Made by a program: the position numbers and the translations under genes
NCBI GenBank assembly: GCA_039654915.1
Contig: CM077599.1
Location: 12,960,501-13,024,500, forward strand
DNA: 64,000 bases
Reading direction: 5' to 3'
Source of the DNA: Aquilaria yunnanensis
Taxonomy: Eukaryota > Streptophyta > Magnoliopsida > Malvales > Thymelaeaceae
The notes under the pieces: generated by a model
What the model was told of the DNA's origin: nothing
The model's database searches: none
Seen by the model: the letters and a program-made list of their open reading frames with translations, nothing else
Shown here: positions 11,871 to 24,700 of the stretch, piece by piece
Layout: each line of letters begins with the position of its first letter
Numbering within the stretch: position 1 is the first letter of the stretch

Positions 11871-13523
11871 AAATTTCTTTAACATCAAACATAAATATTT
11901 TAACAAATGTTAGACAACAAATTTATGGATAAAAGTATGGCACAGATTAGGCGTAAATTAGTCACCTGGCACATGTATCCGCAAGTAGGAGTAAAAATGG
12001 AAATTGTCTTGTGTCACTTCTTGGTTATATGTGAGTTACACGTTTCAGCTTAGCAAATATGTAAATATTTTATTATCATCATTTCTACTTTCATATCTAT
12101 TAATAGATTCTTCTAAACTTTCAAAACTTATACAAAACACTCTTATGAAGTAATTCTAAAAGAAGGAAATAGAACTCGGGATAAAAAAAAAAACAGAAAT
12201 AGAACCTTAGAAAAGGAATAGAAGCATAGATTTCATTCCAATTTTTTTAGGGGTGATTTATGGGTTTTTCGATATGAAATTTGGAATTGGTTTTAGCTAC
12301 TGACATGGAGGCCAAGTTGAAAGCTTTTAAGTTGGTGTTTTCAAATAATTACTCCTAATCTGATTCCTCTGAAAGGAAAACTAGTGTGTAAATTATCCAA
12401 AATAAGGCATGAAGAGCACAACAAATAATTGGGCCTCGGCCTAAATATTGGAAACTGGAATTGAATAACTTGTTCAAGTAGTCGATATCACCCTTGATCC
12501 AACATCAGAAAATGGGCCTAGCGGAATTCATGTAGGTATTTGGGCCTTCTGATTAACTCGGTCCATATATAAGAATTTTGGATTCAAATACTCTCTTCTC
12601 TCGAGGACAAGCACAAGCACCAAAAGATGAAAAAGAAACAAGAAGAAAGCCTCATCTCTTGCTAAATGCTTACAAACTGGAGGTCCATATTGTGATTTCA
12701 AATGCCAGTGAAAGAGAAACAAGAGGACATATTGAAGATGCTTCTTTTCTGCTCTTTGGAACAACTAAAGCAGCTTTAGATTTGCAACACGGGGACAAAA
12801 AAGGTGCAACCAGCCACAGTTATTTTTTCTTCCCCAGTATGTGATGTCTTCGCGACAAATTTTTGCTCCCAGTATGGAGGCCAGAAAGGAGACTTTACAT
12901 AATGTTGTTGGCTCATAAATAAATGCCTTTCAAATAGAGCAATACTTTACAAATTCATCAATCAATTATATACAAACATGTCTCGTGATTTAAGCTTCCA
13001 AATTTATTAACTTTACCTTTACTTTTCGGTTTTACCGCGATTTACGAAAACAATAAATCCCATTTGGTCAAATCATGATTAGTTGCGTAACACTGCAAAC
13101 CGAGACAAAATCCGAATAATATCTCATATGCTATTCATACAGTGGAACATTCGCTCATTGAAATGCAGTAATGTAGGTTTTTTTTTTTTTTTTTTTGTGT
13201 AATGCCTTTAGTATTTAGAGGCTACATTGGACATTGGATCCTGTTTTAGGGAGGAAACTCTCTTAAAATTTATTTTTTTATTCACAAAACTTAAACTCGA
13301 GATCTTACTTAAAGAAGGAGGAGCTCTTTCCATTTCACCTCACAGTTGCTTGGTGCAATTATTTAGATAATGCTTACACGGATATTGATATCATGACCTC
13401 TCAAATTAAGTTATAGTTGAAGCAACAGCCCTGATCATTTTTTTATGACAAAGTATTTATTTGTAACATAGAAAGTAACATTATAATAGGATGATTATAT
13501 GCAAATTTCATTTACACAGATAA
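11871..13523. other. Intergenic DNA
   Basis: No gene was recognised. Overlapping ORFs on both strands at 12528-12844 have charged, low-information composition. A poly-T tract lies near 13170-13195. Confidence 0.4.
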
Positions 13524-13787
13524 TTAAGTTGAAGCTTTGGCACTTGAGGTGACAGAATCCAACAAGGGGCCAGTTGACCTTAAAAGGTTGCCATAGTTAT
13601 AAAAGCCATAATGAGGACCTTCGTTGAGCAAGCCTTTGTCACTAAACTTGGCATGTTTGCGATAATGTGTGGTAAAGGGAGCTATGGGAGGAGAGAGGCG
13701 TTGTCTTAATTGGCCTCCACGGATATGATTCATTCCTAAGGAACAAAATAATTGATGGGTTTTGAGAGAAATGTTTTCCACTTCCAT
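13524..13787 (-). CDS. Small ORF, 87 aa, uncertain
   Basis: A minus-strand ORF with balanced composition (about 5 His, 3 Cys or fewer, scattered Pro and Tyr) and no low-complexity bias. It has no signal peptide and no recognisable domain. A Gly-Pro-His-Tyr-Gly-Phe-Tyr-Asn-Tyr-Gly stretch lies near residue 58. No clear TATA box or splice sites were seen around it. It could be a small peptide gene, a lone exon or chance. Confidence 0.2.
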   Translation of the reverse strand: MEVENISLKTHQLFCSLGMNHIRGGQLRQRLSPPIAPFTTHYRKHAKFSDKGLLNEGPHYGFYNYGNLLRSTGPLLDSVTSSAKAST

Positions 13788-16700
13788 TTCTACTCACAGG
13801 CGCCCAGCTATGATTTGAGGAAATTATTGAACATCATACTTAATAAAATCTAGCTAGAATGATATGTAGAGTAATAGACAGCTGCTGCTTCACTTGTTGC
13901 TGCTGATTTTCCCTTGGCGTGCAAAAATCCAATATTCTTGCTTCCTTCCTGCAATCAATTTATAATTAGCTGCTTGTTATTTCTCTCTCCTTTTGGGCAC
14001 CAAGCGACAGCCTATTTTATAAATCAGATGACTTTTTTTAAGTTGTTTTCCGTTTTATACTTATATTGCTGCCTGATTGTTACGGAATTGTGTGAGTTAA
14101 TTTACTTATATCTGAATGGTGATCAGATGCCCAGAATGATTATGTTGAATTTAAATCATCACTTACAGTGCTATTTGTATTGTATTTAGTATTTAGACAC
14201 TCGTTTGTCAATATTTATTATTTTGAGTCCTTCAAAATCTTTGCAACATTTTTCACACTTCTTAAATTATTTATCAAATTGTCTTTCAAATTACTATTTT
14301 AATATTCACTTTTTTCATTTTTCTTAATTTACATGTAAAAAAAATGAACTAAAAAAGGAACAATACAAAAAGATTGGAAACAATTCAAGGTTGTTTCCTT
14401 TTTTTTTTTTTTAATATTCATGTCAAACCCATATGTGTTAAATAATATCGGACGACGAGAGAGTATTTACTAACAACTTTGAATTGAATGTCTTGTCATA
14501 GAGGAAAATGTGCAAACTTTTTCAATATGTGAAAGTTCATGAATAGCAGTTCGAAAATTATTAGAAACATTTTCATTACTAAGCAAAAACAGTTCAAGTT
14601 TATTAAGAATAATTTTTTATACTAATTCTCAACCAAAAAAAAAAAACAACTAGTGCTATAACACTCCACATATAATGTATTTCTTCATTTTCACTTTTAA
14701 GCTTTTAAATTATGATTAAATTTTTGTATCAATTTTTAGCGAACTTTGGTATCATAACGCTTAAAATTATAAGTGAAAACTGTTAAGATAAGTTTTTGAA
14801 TGTAGCTTTTGAATTAAAGTTTGTGGACAAATTATGATTTGAAAATGAAAAATTGAAACCTCAAAGCATCGGATCTATAACCTTGGGGACGGAAGAGTGG
14901 GGTGGTGGCGGTAGGGAAAATGAAATGGAGGTGAGTAGAGTAGAGTGGTCAAGGGGACATCGGAGAAGAGAAAACAGGAGTCAGAGAGAATGTTTTTGGT
15001 CCCACAGAGCGTAGAAAGCGTGACACAACACAAGGGATGAGATCGGCTATGTGAATGAAGAGGCCCATCAGTATGTAGCCCTGCCCCTGAACAGGGCCAT
15101 TTTCTGGACCTGGACCTCTCTCTCTTGCCTTTTGCTAAATCATTTTCCCACCACTCTCCTCACTAGTCACTCCCCTCCCATCCCGGGCTGCCTTTTCTTT
15201 TCTGTTTTTGTTTTTTTTTTTTTTAATTTTTTCGCCCCCGCATTCATAAAACAGACAAATTCATCATTCAGCATGCCTTTTTCATCATCACCCTTCTGAT
15301 CTATTCAATTAATTAATTGAGTTTTAACACTCAACTCTGCAAGAAATTAGCATATGTTAGATGACTCTGAAGTGATCACGTTTCGAGAGCTGTTTTAAGC
15401 CGTAATTTTTACGTATTTGCTTATCACTAATTTATGTGGAAATGAGTTGAGCTTTTATTGAACAGTTTAATTATAAGCTTTATTTTTTATTATTGAGTCC
15501 AACATAATGAGTTTGGAGCTAATTATTGAGCTGTATTGTAAATTTGAACTTTTAGCAAGCTAAGTTTTCAAACCTGATACTGTTCAGTTCGAACTCTTAT
15601 TGAGGCTAACGTACCTAATATTTTTAATAGTAAAATAATATTAAATTTATTTTTAATATACTTAAACTCTCAAAACTTTGATTTTTATTCATCAAGTTGA
15701 GCTCGAATCTCAAATCGAGCTTCAAGCCTATACAGCCAAGTCCAAACTTTTTTTAGTCAAATTTTGAACTCCGCTTTATGAGCTCATGTCATCAAGCTTG
15801 TGCTTGAGCTAAACCAATCCTTAATGGGTCAAGCTTTAAGTTTGGAGTGTTCAGTTTCAGTGAGACTTATTTACACCTATATTTCAATTTTCTGCTGAAT
15901 TTGACTTATTATTTAATTTTGGCAAATAATAAAGTCAATAAAATTCTCTAGGCGGTTCTGGTTAGAAGTCCGCAACAATGACCCCCCCCCCTCCTCTTCA
16001 AAAAAAAGAAAAGAAAAAGAAAGGGCAAACTGTGAGGCTTGTCGTTGTGCTATTTCTGTTAAGCTGAGCAAGTCCTGATAATAAAACAAGGGGGGAATAA
16101 AAATCCAAGGAGTGGGAGATGAGGAGAGATGGGTGCTTGGCGTTGTGGAGGGCGCACATGGATGGTGATCTAACAATAGCTTCTTGGAGTGTCCATGATG
16201 TTTGTCCTTAATGTGCAGGTTACGATATAACATGGGGGTTTGGGTTTGGGCTAATTGGATTTCGGAGTTCAAACTTCAAACTTGAAAGTCGAAAACCAGG
16301 CAGAAGAGAGAAGGGACAAAGGCATCGGCATGTGACAAAGGCACATTTGTTCACTCATGCCATGCGACCACGCCCCTTTCCCCTAATCATGCGGTCTACT
16401 TTCTTATTATTTCCTTGTTCAATAACAATTCCTTCTCACCCCCGCCTCTATGCACCTTGTTTCCCTACAACACCTATTCACATCCCACAATTCTTTTTCT
16501 TTTCTTTCATTTTATTCCCTCCATTTTTTGCTTAACTTAACCCTTTTGATTTATGAATTTGTGAGCTGTGTTACCTATTAAACCTTTTATGTAAAATTTA
16601 GATCCTAATATCGAATCTCAATTTTATGATGGTCCGTCGACCTCATATCTCAAGTTAGATCAATATAAAGGTTAGCCTCATTGATCTCGACTAAAATCTT

Positions 16701-19138
16701 CAACTTGACCAGGTAGGGGGAGGCTAGCTTGGTAGGGAAACATTAGCCTCCTTAAGCTCGACGTGGTATGTAGAGAAGTACTTTAAGCCTTCTATCCTAG
16801 GTTAACCTGTATATCAATCACCCTAGTCTCAGCCTTGTAGCTAAGGTCATGTTGACATTTAGGGTTGTTAATAAATCAAGTGAATTTGAATAAGTCTTGT
16901 TAGTATTGGTTCATTTAACTTTAGGTGAACACGAACAATAAACGAACATTTTTCCTCTATTTGTGTTCATTCCTCTATTTATGGATAAGCAAAAAAATTT
17001 CATATTGATTACATTTGTATAGAGCAAAAAATGTTTAAAAATTGTTATAAATTCAAAACTAAGTTATAATCAACTCATAGATTTTGAAAAATTTTTGAAC
17101 ATTCCAAAGCTATTGGTAACTAATTTGGAAAAATAGAAAACGTAGCATATGACCTGGGATGAAGGTAGTGGATTTGAGATTTAAGCACAAACTTGAGCCT
17201 TCACTGTAACTCATGAAAGTTTAGGGGCCTCAAAATTAAAAATCAAAAGTTGAGGACATCTCATGTATTTATTGGGACATATGTGGTAAAAATGTATGTT
17301 TCAAAGTTTGGTGAACAAGAAATAACTATATACAAATAGAGCACCAGCTCTGTAACTTAACCTTTTTGGGGGGGCAAAAAGTCCAAAACGGGCTAAAGCG
17401 GAAAAAAAATACCATTGCAGGCAAAATATCAAATCAAAAAAATTTGTAGCTTACTTCACTCATCTCAAAATTATGAATCATAAAAAATATGTTGAGTCAT
17501 TTTCTTTTTCATAAATTTTTTAATATTAATTTAACGAACAACCTTCACTCACCCATAACACGAAATCTAAGATATATATATATTTTTTAATTTTCATTGC
17601 CCTCACTACATAAAATTTAAATAAATTTATTTTATTTTGAAATTTAATTTCAGAACAACAATTGAAAAAACAATATAATTACTCGCATCTTAATCCTCAT
17701 ACAAAAAAAAAAGTTTGATCATTTACAGTAGATAAAAAAGAATACTGTATGGATAGTTGCATGATCCCTCTTCCTCAATATCCAAACAGAAAATTAGAAG
17801 TTCCAATTATACTAATCCAAGATTCCTCACGGGTTATGTTATTTGAAATAAGGTTGGACCAGCCATGGCACCTTGGTTTTGTCTTATGTACCGAGAACAT
17901 ACATGAATTGAAATATTGAATAATTGGCTCGTATTTATGTATTGATAGCTATTAATAAGTGTACTTCTAACAAGCCTATCCCATGGATCTTATATCTACC
18001 GGTTAGGTGCAATTCATGATTCATGAACAAAGTTTTGACTCGTTGACTGCCTAGTCTCACGCACCTATCTCAATGATTTTAATTAATCAAAACCATATAC
18101 TATAATATTAATACGTACTCTCATATGAAAAGGTAAAATTATAATAACCAATTTTTTTTTAATTTAAGACAACTAACTTATTTTTATTTTTACATCTTTT
18201 TTATTTAATCAATTTTATTTGAAAGCTAGTATTATATAGATATAATAATCCATTTAAAAAGTAAAATTTTAAAATGTTAAATTTTTATAAAATTTTCTTT
18301 TTTTAATGTCTTAAATTAGAAAAATTTATAAAAATTTAGTAAGATTACAAAAAATTATATTTTCAACGGATTATTGCAATTACATAATATTGAATTTTAA
18401 TTAAATATATAAGAATAAAAATAAATCATTTTGAAGTCAATTAACTTAAATTAAAATGAATTTGGTGTAAATTATTGCGCTTTTTTTCCCAAATTCTTTG
18501 CACCATTTACTTTTCAGTAACTAATCTATAATTTTTTATTTTTTAATATTTTAGTATATCAATGAAATACCTTTATATATAAATGTTAAATCAAAATCTA
18601 TAGTTTTTAAATATTTTTTTAATTTTTTTAATAAAAAAATAATATAAATAAATTAAAATTAATTTAATTAAAAAAATTAAATGGAACAAAGGAAGTGAGA
18701 GTATGAGAAAACTTAAACGCAATTTTCCGTTTTTAACTTTTAATAACAAAATGAAGGAGGCTAGAGCCTATAGATTAGGAACGCAGAAGTAATAATGTGC
18801 TCGGGAAGTGGGAAGACCCACTCGTGCGGACAAGGCACTCATGCAGTCACGCTCGCTCTGATTAGGATATTTAATTCGGGATTTTTGTATTTTCATTACC
18901 CTAATTTGGAGTTTTGTGTTAAACAAAGAAGTTTTGCAATTTACAGAAAAGGGGTTCCAAAAACCAGCGCCTTTCCAATTGAGCACCAAAAAGCAGAGTC
19001 TTACACCCGTCTTTTACTCGCTTTTCCAAAACCCCGCTCTAAATTATTTACAGCCTTAAGAGAAACCCTCCCCCCACAAAAAAAAAAAAAAAAGGGGTTC
19101 TGTTTCAGAGACAAACCCCTCGGTCCCCTCCATGACAT
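13788..19138. other. Long intergenic region upstream of the LAX gene
   Basis: No gene is supported over 5.3 kb. AT-rich segments at about 14200-14466 and 18480-18703 resemble decayed MITEs: their right ends read GAGAGAGTA and GAGAGTA and they carry CTTTGCA-type words at the left. A fragment beginning TAGGGTTGTTAATAAATC at about 16864, followed by GAACACGAACAATAAACGAAC, is a remnant of the same hAT-MITE family as 23232-23651. ORFs at 15051, 15913 and 16332 are pyrimidine- or purine-rich and not accepted. Confidence 0.4.
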
Positions 19139-19150
19139 GTATATATATAC
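19139..19150 (+). promoter_or_regulatory. Probable TATA box of the LAX gene
   Basis: TGTATATATATA lies about 140 bp before the start codon at 19292, followed by a pyrimidine-rich leader. The spacing suits a transcription start near 19170-19180 and a leader of about 115 nt. This is inferred from position and composition only. Confidence 0.5.
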
Positions 19151-19291
19151 AGCTATTTCTATATTCTTCTCGCCACATTTCACCTCTACTCTCACCCTCT
19201 CTACTGTAAGCCATCCCGGCCCCTTCAAATCTCAACGCTGAAAATTGCTTACTATTTCCTCCTGATCATACATATATAGAAAAGAGTGATC

Positions 19292-22200
19292 ATGGCGACG
19301 GACAAGGCCGCCGAGACGATGATCATAGGAAATTACGTGGAAATGGAGACGGAAAGCAAGCCTAGGGACTTTAAAACAAGGCTTTCTAAGCTTTTCTGGC
19401 ATGGAGGTTCTGTCTATGATGCTTGGTTCAGTTGTGCATCCAATCAGGTCAGGTTCATTTGTTTCTTTCTTTTACATTTCACCTCTGGGAAGGGAAATAA
19501 AGAACCCTGTTTACCAAGATGTTTGATAATTTATTTTTTTCTTTTTCGTTTGTTTCTTTCAGGTGGCTCAAGTGTTGCTTACGCTGCCATATTCATTTTC
19601 CCAGCTGGGGATGCTTTCTGGGATTCTGTTCCAGCTCTTCTATGGGCTGCTGGGAAGCTGGACAGCTTACTTGATTAGCATTCTTTATGTAGAGTACAGA
19701 ACAAGAAAAGAGAGAGAAAAAGTTGATTTCAGAAATCACGTTATTCAGGTTCAACTAATCACTTTCTTAATTCCAAACTTTAGAGAAGAAATGTATGTTT
19801 TCTGATTTTCCGTAATACTATAATCCACTAACAGTCTCCCACATGTGGGTTACTGGGGTCTCTCTGTGGTGCAGTGGTTTGAAGTTCTTGATGGTTTACT
19901 TGGGAAACACTGGAGAAATGTTGGACTGGGTTTCAACTGCACTTTTCTTCTCTTTGGATCTGTGATTCAGCTCATAGCGTGTGCAAGGTAAGTTTTGTTC
20001 TCTTCCCTTGTTCAAATAAATGAACAGGGGAAACCAGAAAGTGAAAAGAGCTCATGACTGTTTGCTAGGTGCAAATTATTTATTTATTTATTTTAAAAAA
20101 AGCTTAATTAATTACTGATGCTGGCTTGTTTTTGTTGTAATTTTGCAGCAACATATATTACATAAATGATAATCTGGACAAGAGGACTTGGACTTACATC
20201 TTTGGGGCTTGCTGTGCCACCACTGTGTTTATTCCTTCCTTCCACAACTACAGAATTTGGTCCTTTCTTGGCCTGCTCATGACCACCTACACGGCTTGGT
20301 ACCTCACCATTGCCTCTCTCATCAATGGCCAGGTAAAAGTCAAATTTGATAATTACAGGTCACCCTGTCTCTTATCAGCGTTATTACATGCATGTCCTTC
20401 AACCAATCGTGTCAGTATTTGGGCCTGAAATGTTTCCCAGTCATAAGGCTTTGGCGCGGTTGATTATGGATTCGTAAGTTGATAATTAGAGTAACTGATA
20501 CAAGGTAAATTTAACTGGGTGCAGATTGAAGGGGTAAAACATTCAGGACCGACGAAGCTGGTGCTGTATTTTACGGGGGCCACAAACATTCTATACACCT
20601 TTGGGGGACATGCTGTTACAGTGTAAGACAAAGTTTAAGTCAGGATGCTTGTCTCTTACGTTATTTACAAATCTGTTCCTGTTCTTTTAGTTTCGGCTCT
20701 GTAGCTGTCAGTTCCAGTATTTGCTTAAGCTTGCTCGAATCTGGGGGAAAATAAAGTAAAAAAATATTGCAATTCCTCTCTTTCTTTTTGGGTATTTAAA
20801 ATCTTTGAGAAGGACCAATCTTTCTCTTGTGTAGACAGTTGGGTCAGCTGAGCTGACGACCCTAGCTAGGCCTAGATGGTCCAATTAACGTGACGCTTTT
20901 CCAGCAGTATGCTTATATAATTCTCCAACTCCGGAGTCCGGACTGATTAATCTAAGTCATGCTGGCCAAATGGATATAATTGTAGTAGTATGGAGTTGTC
21001 TAAGTTGCCCCTGTGAAGCGTGGCTTGGTAGACAAAAAAGGAACTGCCTTTTTCATGTAAGATAGAAAGCCAGATCTCCTGTTTCCTCTTTTCATGTGCC
21101 TGCCTTTCGCTTTTATCATGGAGAAGATGGCAGGGCAACAAAAGTCCAGCTTTAACTGTTCCTTTTGGGGCAATTACAGTTGCAGAACAATATGGTAGAA
21201 ACACAAGTAATTATAGATAGATCACAAGTATTAGTATGATGGTTCAGAGAGATGAGAATGAAATTAATAGTAATTGATTTTGGATTGGATGGAACAATAA
21301 TATTGCAGAGAGATAATGCACGCAATGTGGAAGCCTGAGAAGTTCAAGGCCATATACCTGGTGGCGACGGTGTATGTGCTGACACTGACGCTGCCGTCGG
21401 CGGCGGCTGTTTACTGGGCATTCGGAGACCTGCTTCTCAATCACTCCAACGCCTTCGCTCTCCTCCCCAGAACTCCCTTCCGAGACATGGCCGTCATTCT
21501 CATGCTCATCCACCAGGCATGAACAATAACTCTACTTCTAACACGGGCGTCATATTTTCAAGTGCATGTGACTGATTTTTTGGGTTACGAAATTGCAGTT
21601 TATAACATTTGGATTTGCATGCACGCCGTTGTATTTTGTGTGGGAGAAGGCGATAGGGATGCACGATTGCAAGAGCTTGTGCAAGAGGGCTGCCGCCAGA
21701 TTGCCTGTGGTCGTCCCTATTTGGTTTCTCGCCATCATCTTCCCATTCTTCGGCCCCATCAACTCCACCGTCGGATCGCTTCTTGTTAGCTTCACCGTCT
21801 ACATCATCCCTGCTCTGGCCCACATCTTCACCTTCAGGTCCGCCGCTGCCAGAGAGGTAACACCCTCCACTACCCTACCCTCATCGCACTCCTTCCTTCT
21901 CCCTCTCCCAACAACCTCCTGCACGATGTCTAATCGTACTTCGTACGCACCTGATTATTATTCCTCAGTGCAGTAACAAAAATTTGTATTCTCTTGAGGC
22001 GTGGGACCCAAGAGGAATCCCAGGTCAAAGATCGTGAACGATAGGAACCGTTTGATTCGATTCCATCATAAAAAAAAAAAAAGTTCATTACTTACCTATC
22101 TGACGACGTACGGTTACTGTGATGCAGAATGCAGTGGAACAACCACCAAAGTACTTTGGGGGATGGGTCGGGACCTACACGATAAATGTTTTCATCATTG

Positions 22201-22394
22201 TGTGGGTCCTTGTCGTCGGGTTCGGATTCGGTGGGTGGGCGAGCATGACCAACTTCATACACCAGATCGACACATTCGGACTTTTCACCAAGTGCTACCA
22301 ATGCCCTCCGCCGATGCCACCGCCCCACAGCCTGAATGCAACCGCCGCGGCGCCTCCTCTGCACCAGCCACTCAACCAAACTCGCCACCCTTAA
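19292..22394 (+). CDS. LAX2: Auxin influx carrier, AUX1/LAX family (LAX2-like)
   Basis: Eight exons: 19292-19447, 19563-19748, 19875-19987, 20149-20332, 20525-20622, 21309-21516, 21599-21856 and 22128-22394. The sum is 1470 nt, giving 489 residues. The reading frame is open throughout. The protein is an amino-acid/auxin permease-type proton symporter of the plasma membrane that imports indole-3-acetic acid. Diagnostic stretches include WHGGSVYDAWFSCASNQVAQ near residue 37, NCTFLLFGSVIQLIACAS, NILYTFGGHAVTVEIMHAMW and the C-terminal TKCYQCPPP. The N-terminus (KAAETMIIGNYVEMET) resembles LAX2 more than AUX1. About ten membrane helices are expected in the family. The start at 19292 is used because the upstream in-frame GTG is not a plant start. 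All introns are GT-AG except intron 6, which starts with GC. No truncation is seen. Confidence 0.95.
21517..21598 (+). other. GC-AG intron 6 of the LAX gene
   Basis: The exon before ends in CAC CAG (His-Gln) and the intron begins GCATGA. The next exon begins after TTGCAG with TTT ATA ACA (Phe-Ile-Thr), which restores the invariant family sequence Leu-Ile-His-Gln-Phe-Ile-Thr-Phe-Gly. No GT donor nearby keeps this sequence. GC-AG introns are a minor, U2-spliced class known in plants. Confidence 0.8.
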
Positions 22395-23231
22395 TCCGGG
22401 CAGCTGCCGCGCCTTTGTTTCGACGCCAGACCAGGGTTTCCTCCCCTGCTCGCTTCCGCGCTCAATCAGGAGCATGATCAAGCAGGCCTATTGTGTCGTT
22501 GGTCGACAAATCTGGACCGAGAAGGGCATGTTCAAGTGCGTACAACCATTAAAAAATTTTAAAAAAAAATTGCAGGAATTCCTTCGGATTGGAGTGTTGG
22601 TTCCTTTGATTTTGTTTCGTAACTTGGCTCTTAAGTCAGAGGCGCTACATAGGAATGTGAATTGGAAATGTGTGTTAGATGAGTTCTTGTTCGCTTCATT
22701 TCAGAAAAGCATGTACGGACTAAAACCCCCTTCTCCCTCCACTCCTTAACCCTTGCAAGTTATACCGTCTTCTTTGCTAGTAGATCACTATTTAAAAGCA
22801 AGTTTTGTGATCAAATCTAGCAAACCAGAGTGCCATTTGTGTGTTTCCAGGTTTTGTTAGAAAAGAAACAAATGAGAGCCGAACCAACAGAACGGGTACA
22901 GCAACATTTGTGGGTGGGGTAGAGCCTGGGCAGGCTAATCATATGCAGCAAGAAGAATCGTAATGATTAAAGTGGATGAAAAAGTGACGCACGAGAGTTG
23001 GGAATGTCGCTCCAATGTTGGGACTGAACTGATATAAAGCTGAACTACAACGTTTCAATGCCATGGACAAATAACAATGTTTCACGCAACTCTACGCCTT
23101 CTTGCAACACGCCAAAACGCACGATTGGTCCATTAACTTTATCAATTCAAGTGAGTTAGTCCGTTGAGTATAGATCAAGTGCAACTTAATCTCTCAATTT
23201 TAAGAAATGAACCAAGTTGGACTTTGGTAGT
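22395..23231. other. 3' flank of the LAX gene
   Basis: Contains the presumed 3' UTR. A plus-strand ORF to 22749 overlaps the stop region, with no recognisable domain, and was not accepted. Text at about 23120-23220 (GGTCCATTAAC, then GTGAGTTAGTCCG) resembles one MULE-type terminus, but no partner was found. Confidence 0.4.
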
Positions 23232-23651
23232 TAGGGTTGTAAACGAACTGAATGAATACTAATGAGAGCCGTTTGTGTTCATTCGTTTAGGTTTTTAATG
23301 AACACGAACAAGCCTTGCTCGTGTTCGTTCATTTGTTTAATACAAAATGATTGTTCGTATTCATTTGTTTATGTCCATGAATAACAATAAACGAACCAAA
23401 CGAATAATCTCGTTCATGAATGACAATAAACACAAACATATTCACAAATAATGTATATAATATGTTTATAAATGATTTAAACGAACATAATGGACGAACG
23501 TAAATGAATGTATATATATATATTAATGAATAGACAAATGAACATATACTTGTTCGTGTTCATTTGTTTAGCTTAATAAATGAACATAAACGAACTTCCG
23601 TCAAACGGTTCACGAATAGTCCACCAAACGTTCTGTTCATTTACATCCCTA
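23232..23651. mobile_element. hAT-type MITE, 420 bp
   Basis: The left end is TAGGGTTGTAAACGAAC and the reversed right end is TAGGGATGTAAATGAAC. Flanking 8-bp duplications are TTGGTAGT (23224-23231) and TCGGTAGT (23652-23659), matching at 7 of 8 bases. The interior is made of many copies, in both directions, of a CGTTCATTTGTTTA / TAAACGAACA-like word. It has no coding capacity. Confidence 0.8.
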
Positions 23652-24264
23652 TCGGTAGTCTACGCAAACCACAATCTTAATTAGTTTACACCACAATTGT
23701 GGATTAACAAATTTTACTAAATTACTCACTATAATAATTAAATAATTAGATTATGTACACATTATAATCCAAAAAAAAAAGTTATGTAAAACAATTTAAA
23801 CAAATTTTTTATTATCTAACAATTTCTTTTTTATTTATTTTTTAAGAAACTATTTTTTATTAATCTACTATATAACAAAATAATCTAATTTTTTTTTATT
23901 TTTTCCACCTTCACTTTGATCCTTTATTTTTCCTATAGAATCTCTTACATTTTTTTAGTAAATTCAATTCCCCATTATTAGGAGTTTATTCACACAAAGA
24001 AATAATCCAACATTTAACTTTGGGATTATTTTACCTTATCTTCTTCCTCAGTTTTTCTTAACTTTCTTCATTTGTTCAGTTTCTTGTATATTAATGTCTT
24101 CTTTTTGTTAAATTTGAATCTTGCATTCAAATATAAGTACCAGTTGGAATCCATCAAAATGAAAAAATAAAAAAAGAAAAAGATAATGAATATTCTAATT
24201 AAATTGTTAGATCAACTTATTTTTTAATTTTTTTTGCCAAACTGCCATATTTTGCTTATATCTA
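23652..24264. other. AT-rich spacer
   Basis: Very AT-rich; no gene or paired repeat was seen. Confidence 0.5.
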
Positions 24265-24559
24265 GCAAGAGTAAATAAAATAGTAGCCAAGTTAGGGTGA
24301 TATTACACTCGTTAGTCGTTTCTGTGAGGTAGGAAAACCTATGCCCCCCTGCTTTTTCGATCGTCAACAGTTAGCTAAAATGACAACTAACCTACATAAA
24401 ACTTTTCAACCAATAATTCTAAACCCTTCATTTCTTGTACCTTCCACCACCCTCCTCCCTTAAATTTTCCTTCAATCTGACGATGGTATAGTCAAAGGCA
24501 ACACCACCTTCTCCGCCGGTGACTTCAATCCACCACCCGCGAATGATGCCTTCCTAGCT

Positions 24560-24700
24560 GATACGTACCCGCCACCACCGCAAGAACCGTAGCCACTATT
24601 GTTACCCCTTTCGCACCGAGATCTCGAAGATCTGGTAATAGGATCACCGATGCCGCCATCGTTCCTGATCGCAAACACGACAGGTTCACCCTCAACTTGG
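24560..24700 (-). pseudogene. Cold-shock-domain protein gene fragment
   Basis: On the minus strand this reads Phe-Ala-Ile-Arg-Asn-Asp-Gly-Gly, then Gly-Asp-Pro, a Ser-Ser-Arg-Ser stretch and Gly-Tyr-Gly-Ser-Cys-Gly-Gly-Gly-Gly-Tyr. This matches the end of the cold-shock domain and the start of the glycine-rich region of the gene at 40026-40601, in the same order. At DNA level the word AGATCTCGAAGATC is shared exactly. About 33 nt are missing between the Asp-Gly-Gly and Gly-Asp-Pro parts. The RNP motifs and both zinc knuckles are absent. It cannot make the whole protein. Confidence 0.75.

Noticed and set aside
19286..19291. Earlier GTG start of the LAX reading frame
   Set aside because: Plants use ATG; the ATG at 19292 gives the N-terminus expected for the family.
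22336..22749. 137-codon plus-strand ORF after the LAX stop
   Set aside because: Overlaps the last exon in another frame and then runs through presumed 3' UTR; no domain or splice logic.
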